A DNA stretch of 64,000 nucleotides from Pseudonocardia acidicola. Lineage in GTDB: Bacteria > Actinomycetota > Actinomycetes > Mycobacteriales > Pseudonocardiaceae. This document shows, in pieces, positions 1 through 8,372 of the stretch (position 1 is the first letter of the stretch; every line of letters starts with the position of its first letter). The notes below the pieces were generated by a model. It was given only the letters and a program-made list of their open reading frames with translations, made no database searches and was not told the DNA's origin. The stretch lies in the NCBI RefSeq assembly GCF_012911935.1, contig NZ_JAAXLA010000027.1:1-64000 (forward strand), read 5' to 3'. Position numbers and translations under genes: made by a program.

Positions 1-1880
1 GGGGACCAGCCGGGGCGGGCCAGCAGGCGCAGGCCGTTCAGGCACACCAGGACCGTGGACAGCTCGTGGCCGGCCACCCCGAGCGCGAGCGGCAGCGTGC
101 CGACGAGGTCCCAGCCGACCAGGAAGACGATCACCGCGGCGGCGAACGCCAGGTTGGCCTGCGCGACCCGGCGGGCCCGGCGGGCGAGTGTGATCAGCGG
201 GGCCAGGTTGCCCATCGGGTCCCGCAGCAGCACCCCGTCGGCGGCCTGCACGCTCAGCGCGCTGGCCCCCTCCCCGACGGCGAGCCCGACATCGGCCGTG
301 GCCAGCAGCGGAGCGTCGTTGACGCCGTCCCCGGCGGCGAGGACCGTGCGGCCCTCGCGCTGCCAACCGGCGACCACCGCGGTCTTGTCCGCCGGGAGCA
401 GCTCGGCGTGCAGGCCGGCCTGCGCATCGGCCAGGCCCAGCCTGCCGGCGACCGCGCGGGCCGGCACCGCGGCGTCGCCGGTGAGCAGCGCGGGACCGCG
501 CCCGATCAGCTCCGTCAGCGCGGCCACCGCGGCGCCGGCCTCCGGGCGCAGCTCGTCGGCCAGCGCGAGCACACCCACCGGGCGGGCGTCGGCGAGCACG
601 ACGACCGCGGTGTGGCCGTCCCGCTCGAAGCCCGCGACCACCCGGCGGGCCCCGGCATCGTCGTCCTCCAGCAGCGCGGGGTGCCCGACCGCGACCTCGG
701 TGCCCGCCACCACAGCGCGGACCCCGCGCCCGGGCAGCGCGACGAAGTCGCGCACCTGCGGCAGGACGACGGCGCGGCGGCGCGCCTCCTCGCGGACCGC
801 CCGGCCCAGAGCGTGCTCGCTCCCGGACTCCGCCGCCGCGGCCAGCGCCAGCACATCCTCGGGCGTGCCCCGCAGCGCCGCGACGCCCACCACCTGCGGG
901 ACGCCGCGGGTGACCGTCCCGGTCTTGTCCAGCGCCACCGCGTCGACGGCAGCCAGCGCTTCGATCACCGTCGCGTCCTTGACCAGCACACCGTTGCGCC
1001 CGGCGGCGGCGATCGCCGCGAGCAGCGGGGGCATGGTGGCCAGCACGACGGCGCACGGCGAGGCGACGATCATGAACGTCATCGCCCGCAGCAGCGTCGG
1101 CTCGAAGGCCGCACCGAACAGCAGGGGCCCGACGAGCAGCGCGACCGCGCCCGCGACCACCAGGACCGAGTAGCGCTGCTCGATCCGCTCGATCAGCAAC
1201 TGCCGGCGGGCCTTGGTCTCGCCGGCCTGCTCGACCTGCGCGGCGATCCCGGCGACGAGCGTCTCGGCGGGGTCGCGGTCGACCCGCACCCGCAGCGTCC
1301 CGGTGCCGTTGATCGTGCCCGCGTACACGGTGTCGCCTGGGACGGTGCGCCGCGGCAGCGGCTCCCCGGTGAGGCTCGCGGTGTCGACCTCGCTGGCCCC
1401 GTCGATCACCTCGCCGTCGGCCGGGATCTTCTCCCCCGGGCGGACCAGCACCTCGTCGCCGACGACGAGGTCGCGGGCCGGGACCTGCCGCTCGCCGTCG
1501 GGGCCGATCCGGGTCGCGGTCTCCGGGGCCAGGTCGAGCAGGGCATGGATGCTGTCGCGGGTCCGCGCGGTCATCACCGCCTCGAGCGCCCCCGAACTGG
1601 CGAAGATGACGATCAGCAGGCCGCCGTCGAAGTACTGGCCGATCGCCGCGGCGGCGATCGCGGCCACGACCATCAGCAGGTCGACGTCGAGCCGGCGCTC
1701 GCGCAGGGCCTGCAGCCCGGACCAGGCCGGCTCCCAGCCGCCCGCGACGTAGCAGACCAGGTAGGCCGCGCCGACGAGCGCGACGGGCGCCCCGGCGAGG
1801 TCGCCGGACACGGCGATGCCGAAGGCCGCCAGGGACAACGCCGCGCGCCGGACGTCCGGCACCGACCAGAGCGATGACAT
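1..1880 (-). CDS. P1B-type heavy-metal-exporting ATPase (P1B-4-like), C-terminus cut by window edge
   Basis: Membrane ATPase that pumps a transition-metal ion out of the cytoplasm. The phosphorylation motif DKTGT has its Asp at about residue 318. The ion-path motif in TM6 is SPC (about 274-276), not the CPC of Cu/Zn/Cd pumps. In the family SPC marks P1B-4 pumps (Co, Ni, Fe; CtpD/CtpJ type). Near the C-terminus an HELST motif (His about 605) stands where P1B-4 pumps have HEG(S/T)T. There is no N-terminal metal-binding domain, as usual for this class. About 627 residues are visible and the last few lie beyond position 1. I chose the ATG at 1880 because a TATGCT -10 box ends 7 nt upstream, which suggests a leaderless mRNA; an in-frame ATG at 1892 is possible. 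Divergent from an ArsR repressor. Confidence 0.93.
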   Translation of the reverse strand, partial: MSSLWSVPDVRRAALSLAAFGIAVSGDLAGAPVALVGAAYLVCYVAGGWEPAWSGLQALRERRLDVDLLMVVAAIAAAAIGQYFDGGLLIVIFASSGALEAVMTARTRDSIHALLDLAPETATRIGPDGERQVPARDLVVGDEVLVRPGEKIPADGEVIDGASEVDTASLTGEPLPRRTVPGDTVYAGTINGTGTLRVRVDRDPAETLVAGIAAQVEQAGETKARRQLLIERIEQRYSVLVVAGAVALLVGPLLFGAAFEPTLLRAMTFMIVASPCAVVLATMPPLLAAIAAAGRNGVLVKDATVIEALAAVDAVALDKTGTVTRGVPQVVGVAALRGTPEDVLALAAAAESGSEHALGRAVREEARRRAVVLPQVRDFVALPGRGVRAVVAGTEVAVGHPALLEDDDAGARRVVAGFERDGHTAVVVLADARPVGVLALADELRPEAGAAVAALTELIGRGPALLTGDAAVPARAVAGRLGLADAQAGLHAELLPADKTAVVAGWQREGRTVLAAGDGVNDAPLLATADVGLAVGEGASALSVQAADGVLLRDPMGNLAPLITLARRARRVAQANLAFAAAVIVFLVGWDLVGTLPLALGVAGHELSTVLVCLNGLRLLARPGWS

Positions 1881-1887
1881 GCGTGGG

Positions 1888-1893
1888 AGCATA
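1888..1893 (-). promoter_or_regulatory. -10 box of metal ATPase gene
   Basis: TATGCT on the minus strand, 7 nt before the ATG at 1880. This spacing puts the transcription start at the start codon (leaderless, inferred). The CTGCG/CGCAG inverted repeat lies directly upstream. Confidence 0.5.
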
Positions 1894-1894
1894 A

Positions 1895-1910
1895 CTGCGC
1901 ACTCACGCAG
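1895..1910. promoter_or_regulatory. Candidate ArsR operator 1
   Basis: Inverted repeat CTGCG-N6-CGCAG beside the ATPase -10 box. A second copy lies at 1949-1968, and a partial one (CTGC-N4-GCAG) at 1923-1934. Position and symmetry suit an ArsR/SmtB dimer that represses both divergent genes until metal binds (inference). Confidence 0.55.
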
Positions 1911-1948
1911 ATACGAAGGCAGCTGCCCACGCAGACGTGAAGCCACAT

Positions 1949-1968
1949 ACCTGCGCATTCCCTCAGGT
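1949..1968. promoter_or_regulatory. Candidate ArsR operator 2
   Basis: Imperfect second copy: ACCTG-N10-CAGGT, with inner half-sites CTGCG and CTCAG spaced as in operator 1. It sits just upstream of the arsR -10 box. Confidence 0.5.
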
Positions 1969-1981
1969 GAGCAGGCGGAGC

Positions 1982-1987
1982 TAGACT
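1982..1987 (+). promoter_or_regulatory. -10 box of arsR-family gene
   Basis: TAGACT, 6 nt before the GTG at 1994, which implies a leaderless transcript. Confidence 0.5.
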
Positions 1988-1993
1988 CGCCTC

Positions 1994-2314
1994 GTGCACG
2001 ACGGCATTCCCGGCTTCGAGATGCCGCACCCGGAGGACGTCCGGCGAGCGGCGGAGTCGCTGCGTCTGCTGGCCGACCCCACCCGGATCAAGATCCTCTG
2101 GGCCCTGCTGCAGGGCGAGACGTCGGTGGCGTGCCTGGCCGAGCTCGTCGGCGCGGCGCCCACCGCGGTGAGCCAGCACCTCGCCAAGCTGCGGCTCGCC
2201 GGCCTCGTCGAGGGCCGTCGCGAGGGCACCTTCGTCTACTACTCGGTCGAGGGCAGCCACGTCCGCGCGCTGCTCACCGAGGCCCTCGGGCACGCGACCG
2301 CCGGCGCGCGCTGA
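1994..2314 (+). CDS. ArsR/SmtB-family metal-responsive repressor
   Basis: Small winged-helix repressor of 106 aa. The recognition helix region reads APTAVSQHLAKLR and is followed by the wing RREGTFVYYSV. A His89-x10-His100 pair in the last helix resembles the alpha-5 metal site of SmtB/NmtR proteins, though the usual Asp two residues before the first His is Ser. One Cys lies in the SVACLAEL segment. It most likely controls the divergent P1B-4-type ATPase through the repeats between them. Start GTG 1994 fits the leaderless -10 box; ATG 2021 is a possible alternative that keeps the whole domain. Confidence 0.9.
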   Translation: MHDGIPGFEMPHPEDVRRAAESLRLLADPTRIKILWALLQGETSVACLAELVGAAPTAVSQHLAKLRLAGLVEGRREGTFVYYSVEGSHVRALLTEALGHATAGAR

Positions 2315-2327
2315 GCGATCCCGCCCG

Positions 2328-2669
2328 TCAGGCCGGTCGCAGCCGCGCCGTCCCCACCACCGCCGGGCCGGCCGGTGTGCTCGCCAGGATCTCCCAGCCG
2401 CCGTCGCGCTCGGCGAGCTCCACGGAGAACGGCGTCCCCTCGGTCACCGGCGACACGAACTTCACCTCGAGGCTGCCCCGCCCGGACCACTCCGGGACCT
2501 GCGCGCACAGCTGCTTCTCGATCACCGCGAGCAGGTAGACGCCCTGGACCAGGGTCTTCCCGAACGGCGTCGTGGCCGCGAACTCCGGTTCGGTGTGGAT
2601 CAGGCCGGTACCGCCGCTGGCCACCCCGAAGTCGTCCATGTCCTGCTGGCTGAACGTCCTCGTGCTCAT
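2328..2669 (-). CDS. Small MaoC-like hotdog protein (catalytic-half type, altered motif)
   Basis: Single-hotdog protein of 113 aa related to MaoC/R-specific enoyl-CoA hydratases. The hydratase-2 segment reads SGGTGLIHTEPEFAATTPFG. The His is kept, but the catalytic Asp and the Asn of the usual GDxNPxH motif are Gly, and the later HG is QG. It overlaps the upstream hotdog gene by ATGA (2666-2669), so the two probably form a heterodimer, as in ChsH1/ChsH2 or HadAB pairs. Last gene of a five-gene overlapping operon that begins with an acyl-CoA ligase. Chemistry and substrate are uncertain because of the missing Asp. Confidence 0.85.
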   Translation of the reverse strand: MSTRTFSQQDMDDFGVASGGTGLIHTEPEFAATTPFGKTLVQGVYLLAVIEKQLCAQVPEWSGRGSLEVKFVSPVTEGTPFSVELAERDGGWEILASTPAGPAVVGTARLRPA

Positions 2670-3079
2670 CGCGTCGCATACCCCCACAGCAGCGTCGACC
2701 GCACCCGGCAGACCACGTCACCGTCCCTGGCGTACTCGGTGTCCAGCACCACCGTCGGCCGGCCCCTGCGCATCGCGGCCTCGGTGACCGTCACCGCGAC
2801 GCTCAGCACGTCGCCGACCCGGGCCGCGCCGAACTGCTCCACCTGCTGGCGGGCGTGCACGCTGCCCTGCTCCATCCGCCCGCCCATCGCCCGGTAGATC
2901 GGCAGGAACGTGCAGTACACCCACGGCGGCACCACGACGCGCTCACCCGGTGGCGCGTCGACCAGACGGTCGTAGGACGCGACGAGCTCCGGTGTGAGCG
3001 GGTACGTCGTGCGGTACACCGACCCCGGCTCCAGCTGCGCGAACGGGATGTCGGCGAACTCCTGCGCGATACGCGGCAT
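2666..3079 (-). CDS. FAS1-like dehydratase / MaoC N-domain hotdog protein
   Basis: Protein of 137 aa resembling the non-catalytic N-terminal hotdog of MaoC-type dehydratases. It has no GDxNPxH motif, but a PPWVYCTF segment and an extended substrate helix region. Its stop overlaps the start of the next hotdog gene (ATGA) and its start overlaps the synthetase stop (TGATG). It is likely the structural, acyl-binding partner of the 113-aa protein. Confidence 0.83.
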   Translation of the reverse strand: MPRIAQEFADIPFAQLEPGSVYRTTYPLTPELVASYDRLVDAPPGERVVVPPWVYCTFLPIYRAMGGRMEQGSVHARQQVEQFGAARVGDVLSVAVTVTEAAMRRGRPTVVLDTEYARDGDVVCRVRSTLLWGYATR

Positions 3080-5193
3080 CAGGCCTCCTCGGGGTCCGGC
3101 CCGGCCACCCGGACCAGCGCGTCGGCGACGACCACGCCGTCACGCAGGACGAACACCGGATTCAGGTCGATCTCGGGCAGCGCGCCACCGGTCGCGGCAA
3201 AGTGCGTGGAGAAGCGCAGCACCAGGTCCACCAGTGCGTCCACGTCGAGCGGCTCGGCCCCCCGCGCCCCGGTGAGCAGCGGATGGATCGCCAGCGCCCG
3301 GAGCGCGTCGGCGACGCCGGCGCGGTCCAGCGGCGGGATCAGCAGCTGGAAGTCACGCAGCACCTCGACGTGCACGCCACCCGACCCGACCAGCACCGTC
3401 GGCCCGAACACCGGATCCCAGGTCGCCCCGAGCGAGATCTCCACCCCGCCGCGGACCATCCGCTCGACCAGGACACCCTCGATCGGCGTCACCCCCGCGG
3501 TGCGGCCCGCGGCGAGCACCTCGGCGGCGGCGCGCTCGACCGCGTCGGCGTGGGTCAGCCCGAGCCGGACCGCGCCCAGCTCCGTCTTGTGCGCGGCGGC
3601 CGGCGAGCACAGCTTGACCACCAGCGGGTAGCCCAGGTCCACCCGCGCGGCGGCGGCCGGGCTCGGCACGAGCCGGCCCGGGACGACCGGCAGCTCCCAG
3701 GCCGCCATCAGCGCCTTGCCCGCGTGTTCGCTGAGGAAACCGGGGGGCGCCCCCTCGGGCAGCGGGACCGCCAGGGGCGCCGCGGCGGGCGGCGGGGTCC
3801 GGCGCAGCCACTCGCAGTGTTCGGCGAAGCGGGCGACGGCGCGGACGCAGGCGGCGTCGTCGTCGAAGGTGGGTACGCCGCGCGCGGTGAGCCGCTCCCC
3901 GAGGTCGGGGCGCCCGCCCACGGACGCGGCGGCCACCAGCACCCCGCGGGTCGCGGCCTCGGCGTGCAGCGCGGCGATGTCGGAGACGATCGCGTCGATG
4001 TCGTAGGTCGGGCCGACGATGCCCAGCGCGACCAGCACGATGTCGACCCACGGGTCGGCGGCCAGCAACGGCAGCACGTCGGTCAGCACCCGTGGCTGCT
4101 GCACGATCTGCCCGGTGACGTCGACCGGGTTGCCCACCGCGGCGAACGACGGCAGCACCGCGCGCAGCGCCTTCCGGGTGCCCTCGGTGAGCTCGGCGAG
4201 CTCGAGGCCGCCGGCGACCGCGGCGTCGGCCATCATCACGCCGAGGCCGCCCGAGTTGCTGACGATCGCGAGCCGGTTGCCGCGCACCGGCACCGACGTC
4301 CCGAAGACCCGCGACAGCTCGGACAGCTCGCCGAGGCTGCGCGCGCGGACCACCCCGTGCCGGCGCAGGAACGCCTCGACGACCACCTCCGGCTGGGCCA
4401 GCGCGCCGGTGTGTGAGCCGGCCGCCTTCGCGCCGGCCTCCGTCGCCCCGGCCTTGACCATCAGCACCGCCTTGCCCGACCGGCGGGCCTTCTCCGCGGC
4501 CGCGGCCAGCCGCGGCGCGTCGGCGAGGTGTTCGCCGTAGGCCTGCACGACCCGCACGCCCGGGTCGTCGAGCACCGCGTCGATCAGCTCGGCGACGGTC
4601 ACGTCGGCCTCGTTGCCGGTCGCCACCCAGTAGCGCAGCCCCGTGGCGTGCGGGTGCTGCAACGCCGCCAGCATGCCGGCCACCGCGCCGCTCTGGCTGA
4701 CGATCGCGACCGCACCGTCGCGCAGCGGAAAGTTGGTGAAGGTGCTGGAGAAGCTGGTCACGGCGCCGCTGGCCAGGTTGGCCACGCCCTGGCAGTTCGG
4801 CCCGAGCAGCCGCATCCCGTGGGCGCGGGCCGTGGCCACCATCTCCCGCTGCACCCGCTCGCCGTCGCCGCCGAGCTCGGCGAACCCGCTGCTCAGCACC
4901 ACGCAGGCGCGCACCCCGCGGCGCGCGCACGCGGCCACCGCGTCCGGCGCGGCGCCGGCGGCGGTGACGACCACCGCCAGGTCGACCCCCTCGGGCAACT
5001 GGTCGGCGGCGCGCAGTGCGGGCAGCCCCTGCACGGTGTCCCGGGTCGGGTTGACCGGCAACACCTTGCCGGCGAAGCCGTAGTCGGACAGGAACCGCAG
5101 CAGCCTGCCGCCGATCTTGTCCGGGTCGTCGGACGCCCCGATGACCGCGATCGATGCGGGGTCCAGCAGCGCGGTGAGCCCTGGATCGGTCAT
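3079..5193 (-). CDS. Acyl-CoA synthetase, ADP-forming (acetate--CoA ligase family, fused alpha-beta)
   Basis: Fused ADP-forming acyl-CoA synthetase of 704 aa. A CoA-binding Rossmann domain (about 1-130, IAVIGASDDPDKIGGR) is followed by succinyl-CoA-ligase-like domains with GPNCQG and SHTGALAQPE; the latter holds the likely phosphorylated His. A C-terminal ATP-grasp domain covers about 480-690 (LVVKLCSP, VLVERMVRGGVE, EIDLNPVF). It makes an acyl-CoA from acid, ATP and CoA, reversibly. It starts 2 nt after the SDR stop and overlaps the next gene by one base. An AMP-forming ligase in the same operon suggests two activation steps or two acids; the substrate is unknown. Confidence 0.92.
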   Translation of the reverse strand: MTDPGLTALLDPASIAVIGASDDPDKIGGRLLRFLSDYGFAGKVLPVNPTRDTVQGLPALRAADQLPEGVDLAVVVTAAGAAPDAVAACARRGVRACVVLSSGFAELGGDGERVQREMVATARAHGMRLLGPNCQGVANLASGAVTSFSSTFTNFPLRDGAVAIVSQSGAVAGMLAALQHPHATGLRYWVATGNEADVTVAELIDAVLDDPGVRVVQAYGEHLADAPRLAAAAEKARRSGKAVLMVKAGATEAGAKAAGSHTGALAQPEVVVEAFLRRHGVVRARSLGELSELSRVFGTSVPVRGNRLAIVSNSGGLGVMMADAAVAGGLELAELTEGTRKALRAVLPSFAAVGNPVDVTGQIVQQPRVLTDVLPLLAADPWVDIVLVALGIVGPTYDIDAIVSDIAALHAEAATRGVLVAAASVGGRPDLGERLTARGVPTFDDDAACVRAVARFAEHCEWLRRTPPPAAAPLAVPLPEGAPPGFLSEHAGKALMAAWELPVVPGRLVPSPAAAARVDLGYPLVVKLCSPAAAHKTELGAVRLGLTHADAVERAAAEVLAAGRTAGVTPIEGVLVERMVRGGVEISLGATWDPVFGPTVLVGSGGVHVEVLRDFQLLIPPLDRAGVADALRALAIHPLLTGARGAEPLDVDALVDLVLRFSTHFAATGGALPEIDLNPVFVLRDGVVVADALVRVAGPDPEEA

Positions 5194-5195
5194 GC

Positions 5196-6041
5196 TCAGC
5201 TCGGCTCCACTCGTCGGCGGATCACCGGCGGTTCGCCGGTGGTTCCACGGTTCACCCCGACCAGGCCGCGGCCCCGCGGGTCACCGCCGTAGGCCGCGTG
5301 CATCCGGGGGCCGGCGGCGCGCAGGCCGCCGTCGACGGTGATCTCCTCGCCGGTGACGAAACGGGAGGCGTCCGAGGCCAGGAACACGATCACCTCGGCG
5401 ACGTCCTCCGGCCGGCCCAGGTCCGGCCACGGCTGCGCCTCGTCCATCACCGACCGGGCCGCGTCGACGGCGTCACCGATCAGCGGGGTGACGATCAGTC
5501 CCGGGCACACCGTGTTGACCCGGATCCGGTCGGCGCCGAGCTCGGCCGCGGCCACCTTGCCCAGGTTGAGCACCGCCGCCTTGGCCGCCGAGTACGCCTG
5601 CGGTCCGGCACCACCGCTGAACGCCGCGACCGACGCGGTGTTGACGATCGAGCCGCCGCGGCCGGCCGCCCGCATGGCCAGCGCGCCGTGTTTGATCCCG
5701 AGGAAGACGCTGCGCACGAGGACGGCGAACGTGTAGTCCCAGTCCTGCACCTCGATCTCGGTGAGCGCGCCGAACGCGCCGCCCACCCCGGCGTTGTTCA
5801 CCACGCAGTCGATGCGCCCGAACGCGTCGACGGTGGCCGCCACCGCGGCGGCGACGTCGTCCTCCTGTGCGACGTCGGTCCGCACGAAGGTCGCGCCCAG
5901 CTCGTCGGCCGTCGCCTTCCCGGTCTCGGCGTTGAGGTCGGCGAGCACGACCTGCCAGCCCTCGGCCAGCAGCCGCGCGACGGTGGCCCGGCCGATCCCG
6001 CTCGCACCGCCGGTGACCAGTGCGGCCTTCCCGTCCCCCAT
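5196..6041 (-). CDS. SDR-family NAD(P)-dependent oxidoreductase
   Basis: Classical short-chain dehydrogenase of 281 aa. It has the cofactor motif TGGASGIG at the N-terminus, NNAG, and the catalytic Ser-Tyr-x3-Lys set (NTASVAAFSGG, YSAAK). The C-terminal tail of about 30 residues after the substrate loop is longer than usual. The start overlaps the acyl-CoA ligase stop (TGATG). In this operon it probably oxidises a hydroxyacyl-CoA or alcohol intermediate. Confidence 0.92.
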   Translation of the reverse strand: MGDGKAALVTGGASGIGRATVARLLAEGWQVVLADLNAETGKATADELGATFVRTDVAQEDDVAAAVAATVDAFGRIDCVVNNAGVGGAFGALTEIEVQDWDYTFAVLVRSVFLGIKHGALAMRAAGRGGSIVNTASVAAFSGGAGPQAYSAAKAAVLNLGKVAAAELGADRIRVNTVCPGLIVTPLIGDAVDAARSVMDEAQPWPDLGRPEDVAEVIVFLASDASRFVTGEEITVDGGLRAAGPRMHAAYGGDPRGRGLVGVNRGTTGEPPVIRRRVEPS

Positions 6042-7633
6042 CAGGCCTGCCTCGCCGCAGCGCTGCCCAGATGCGCGTACTCCTCGCGCAGCCTACGTTT
6101 GAGGATCTTGCCGCTCGCGTTGCGCGGCAACGCGTCGACGAACACCACGTAGCGCGGGCGCTTGTACCCGGCCAGGCGTTCCCGGCAGTAGGCGATGACC
6201 TCGTCGGAGGTCAGGCTGTGCCCGTCGTTGAGCACGATCGCCGCGCACGGCGTCTCGTCCCACTTCGCATCCGGCACACCGATCACCGCGGACTCCTGGA
6301 TCGCGGGATGGTCCGCGAGGATGTTCTCGATCTCGGCGGGATAGATGTTCTCCCCGCCGGAGAGGATCATGTCCTTGACCCGGCCGATGATGTAGATGTA
6401 GCCGTCGGCGGTGATCCGGGCCAGGTCACCGGTGCGGCACCAGCCGTCGACGAACGTCTCCGCGGTGGCCTCCGGTTTGCCCCAGTACACCCCGCACACC
6501 GACGGGCTGCGCGTCCACAGCTCGCCGTCGGTGTCGGCCGGGAGCTCCTCGAGCGTCGCCGGGTCGACGATCTTGACCTCGGTCAGCGGCAGCGGGCGGC
6601 CGACGCTGGTGCGGTGGTCGTCGAGCCGCTCGGGGTCCATGACGCTGGTCATCGCGCCGCCCTCGGTGAGCCCGTAGGCCTGCTCCATGCGCACCTGCGG
6701 GAACCGGGTGCGGATCTTGTCCACCGCCCAGCCGAGGATCGGCGAGCCGCCGGTGACCACCCGGCGCAGCTCCGGCACGTCGACCCGGTCGAGCTCCGGC
6801 CAGGACATCCACTGGTAGATCGTGGCCGGCAGCAGGAAGACGTCGGTGCAGCGGTGGTGCTGCAGCACCCCGACGATCGTGTCGATGGTCAGCCCGGTGG
6901 AGCGCATCATCACCGCGTGCCCGCCGCTCATCAGCACCGGCAGCACGCAGTCCTCGAAGCCGCTGACGTGGAACATCGGGGTGGTGCCCAGGTGTACCGA
7001 GCGTTCGTCGTAGCGCCAGTACATCGCCTGCATCGCGCCGAACCACAGCGTCTGCCCGTGCGTCCACAGCGCACCCTTGGGGTAGCCGGTGGTGCCCGAG
7101 GTGTACATGATCATGCAGGGGTCGGTGAGCGAGGGCTCGGCCGCGGCGGGCTCGCTCGCGTCGGCGTCCTCGAGCACCGACTGGCCGAGCGCGCCGGGCA
7201 GCGCCGAGCCGTCGGCGTCGAGGTCGGTGTCGAGCACGAACACGATCGACGTGCGGACCGGCGTCTCGGCGAGCACCGGGGCGATCGTCGCGGCGAAGCG
7301 CCCGTGCAGGCACAGCACGCTGGTCCCCGAGTCGGTCAGCGCGTAGCGCAGCTCCGCACCGGTGAGCCGCCAGTTCAGCCGGACCGCGATCGCGCCGAGC
7401 CGGGTGATGGCCAGGTACATCGCCCAGTACTCGAGGCTGTTCGACAGCAGCATCCCGACCCGGTCGCCGGCCTGTACGCCCTGGGCCGCCAGCCCGTTGG
7501 CGTAGCGGTTGGTCCGCTCGGCCAGCTCGGCGTAGGTCCAGGTCCGCTCGTTCTCCAGCGAGATGGCGGGCCTGTCGCCGGCTCCGCCGCGGGCGGGTTG
7601 CAGCAGGTTGCGCGTGATGATCCCGGTGAACAC
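6041..7633 (-). CDS. AMP-forming acyl-CoA ligase (FadD-like)
   Basis: Adenylate-forming CoA ligase of 530 aa. The P-loop MYTSGTTGYPKG lies near residue 177, followed by AYGLTEGG, the hinge GRVKDMILSGGENIYP and the C-terminal NASGKILKRRLR with the adenylation Lys. First gene of the minus-strand operon, with GGAGGG upstream. Its promoter region faces a TetR gene and holds a palindrome. It activates a fatty, branched or aromatic acid; the acid cannot be told from sequence. Confidence 0.93.
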   Translation of the reverse strand: MFTGIITRNLLQPARGGAGDRPAISLENERTWTYAELAERTNRYANGLAAQGVQAGDRVGMLLSNSLEYWAMYLAITRLGAIAVRLNWRLTGAELRYALTDSGTSVLCLHGRFAATIAPVLAETPVRTSIVFVLDTDLDADGSALPGALGQSVLEDADASEPAAAEPSLTDPCMIMYTSGTTGYPKGALWTHGQTLWFGAMQAMYWRYDERSVHLGTTPMFHVSGFEDCVLPVLMSGGHAVMMRSTGLTIDTIVGVLQHHRCTDVFLLPATIYQWMSWPELDRVDVPELRRVVTGGSPILGWAVDKIRTRFPQVRMEQAYGLTEGGAMTSVMDPERLDDHRTSVGRPLPLTEVKIVDPATLEELPADTDGELWTRSPSVCGVYWGKPEATAETFVDGWCRTGDLARITADGYIYIIGRVKDMILSGGENIYPAEIENILADHPAIQESAVIGVPDAKWDETPCAAIVLNDGHSLTSDEVIAYCRERLAGYKRPRYVVFVDALPRNASGKILKRRLREEYAHLGSAAARQA

Positions 7634-7680
7634 GCTGATTCCCTCCGATGGGGCAGGTGACCTGGACTACTGGGCGAACG

Positions 7681-7705
7681 TACTGTTGTGTTGGACACAC
7701 GTCCA
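7681..7705 (+). promoter_or_regulatory. tetR promoter with palindromic operator
   Basis: A TACTGT -10 box (7681-7686) is followed by the palindrome TGGAC-ACAC-GTCCA (7692-7705) at the expected transcription start. This is the likely TetR autoregulatory site and may also control the divergent ligase operon. Confidence 0.5.
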
Positions 7706-7718
7706 GAGGAGGAGCCCG

Positions 7719-8372
7719 ATGCCCTCGCGGAGCTACGGCGACCGCCTGCTGTCGCCCAATCAGGAGTTCCGGCGCGGTGAGATCGTCGAGGCGGCGTGCC
7801 GGCTGTTGCGGACCCAGGGCGTGGCAGCGTGCACCGTCCGCACCATTGCCGACGAGGCCGGCGTGAGCAAGGGCGTCATCCACTACTACTTCGCCGACGT
7901 GCACGAGCTCGTCGAGCTCGGCTTCGCGCAGCTGGCCCGGTCGTTCTACGCGCACATCGATGAGCACGCGGCCGCGATCGCCGACCCGGTGCAGGCGCTG
8001 TGGGACGCGATCGTCTCCTACGTGACGCCGTGGGACGCGCACGCGAGCATGGCCGGGCTGTGGTGCGAGTACTACGTGGCGAGCCTGCGCGCGGGCCGGC
8101 TCGACGGGGTGGTCGCGATGCAGCGGGCCATGCACGACCTGTTCGCCGGGGCGCTGGCCCGGGTCGCGCCGGACGCCGTCCGGCACGCCGGGGCCCTCAC
8201 CCGGCACGTCACCGGGACCGTGCTCACCCAGACCCAGATGCCCGTCGACGTGCCCGAACTGCTCGCGGAGATCAGCCGCATGATCGGGGTCCCGGCGCCG
8301 GCCACGGTGGGCGCGGGCTGCGACGACCCGGGGTGCGTGTTCCACTCCGCCCGCCGATCGAGGTCGGCCTGA
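7719..8372 (+). CDS. TetR-family transcriptional regulator
   Basis: Regulator of 217 aa with an N-terminal TetR helix-turn-helix (CTVRTIADEAGVSKGVIHYYF, about 45-65) and a variable ligand-binding C-domain ending in CDDPGCVFH. Start ATG 7719 follows AGAGGAGGAG. It is co-transcribed with thiolase and amidohydrolase genes (TGATG overlap) and divergent from the ligase operon. By analogy it is released by an acyl-CoA of the pathway (inference). Confidence 0.92.
   Translation: MPSRSYGDRLLSPNQEFRRGEIVEAACRLLRTQGVAACTVRTIADEAGVSKGVIHYYFADVHELVELGFAQLARSFYAHIDEHAAAIADPVQALWDAIVSYVTPWDAHASMAGLWCEYYVASLRAGRLDGVVAMQRAMHDLFAGALARVAPDAVRHAGALTRHVTGTVLTQTQMPVDVPELLAEISRMIGVPAPATVGAGCDDPGCVFHSARRSRSA

Noticed and set aside
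66..1877. Long plus-strand frame over the metal ATPase
   Set aside because: Complement of a P1B ATPase with DKTGT and SPC motifs; the shadow has no recognisable domain.
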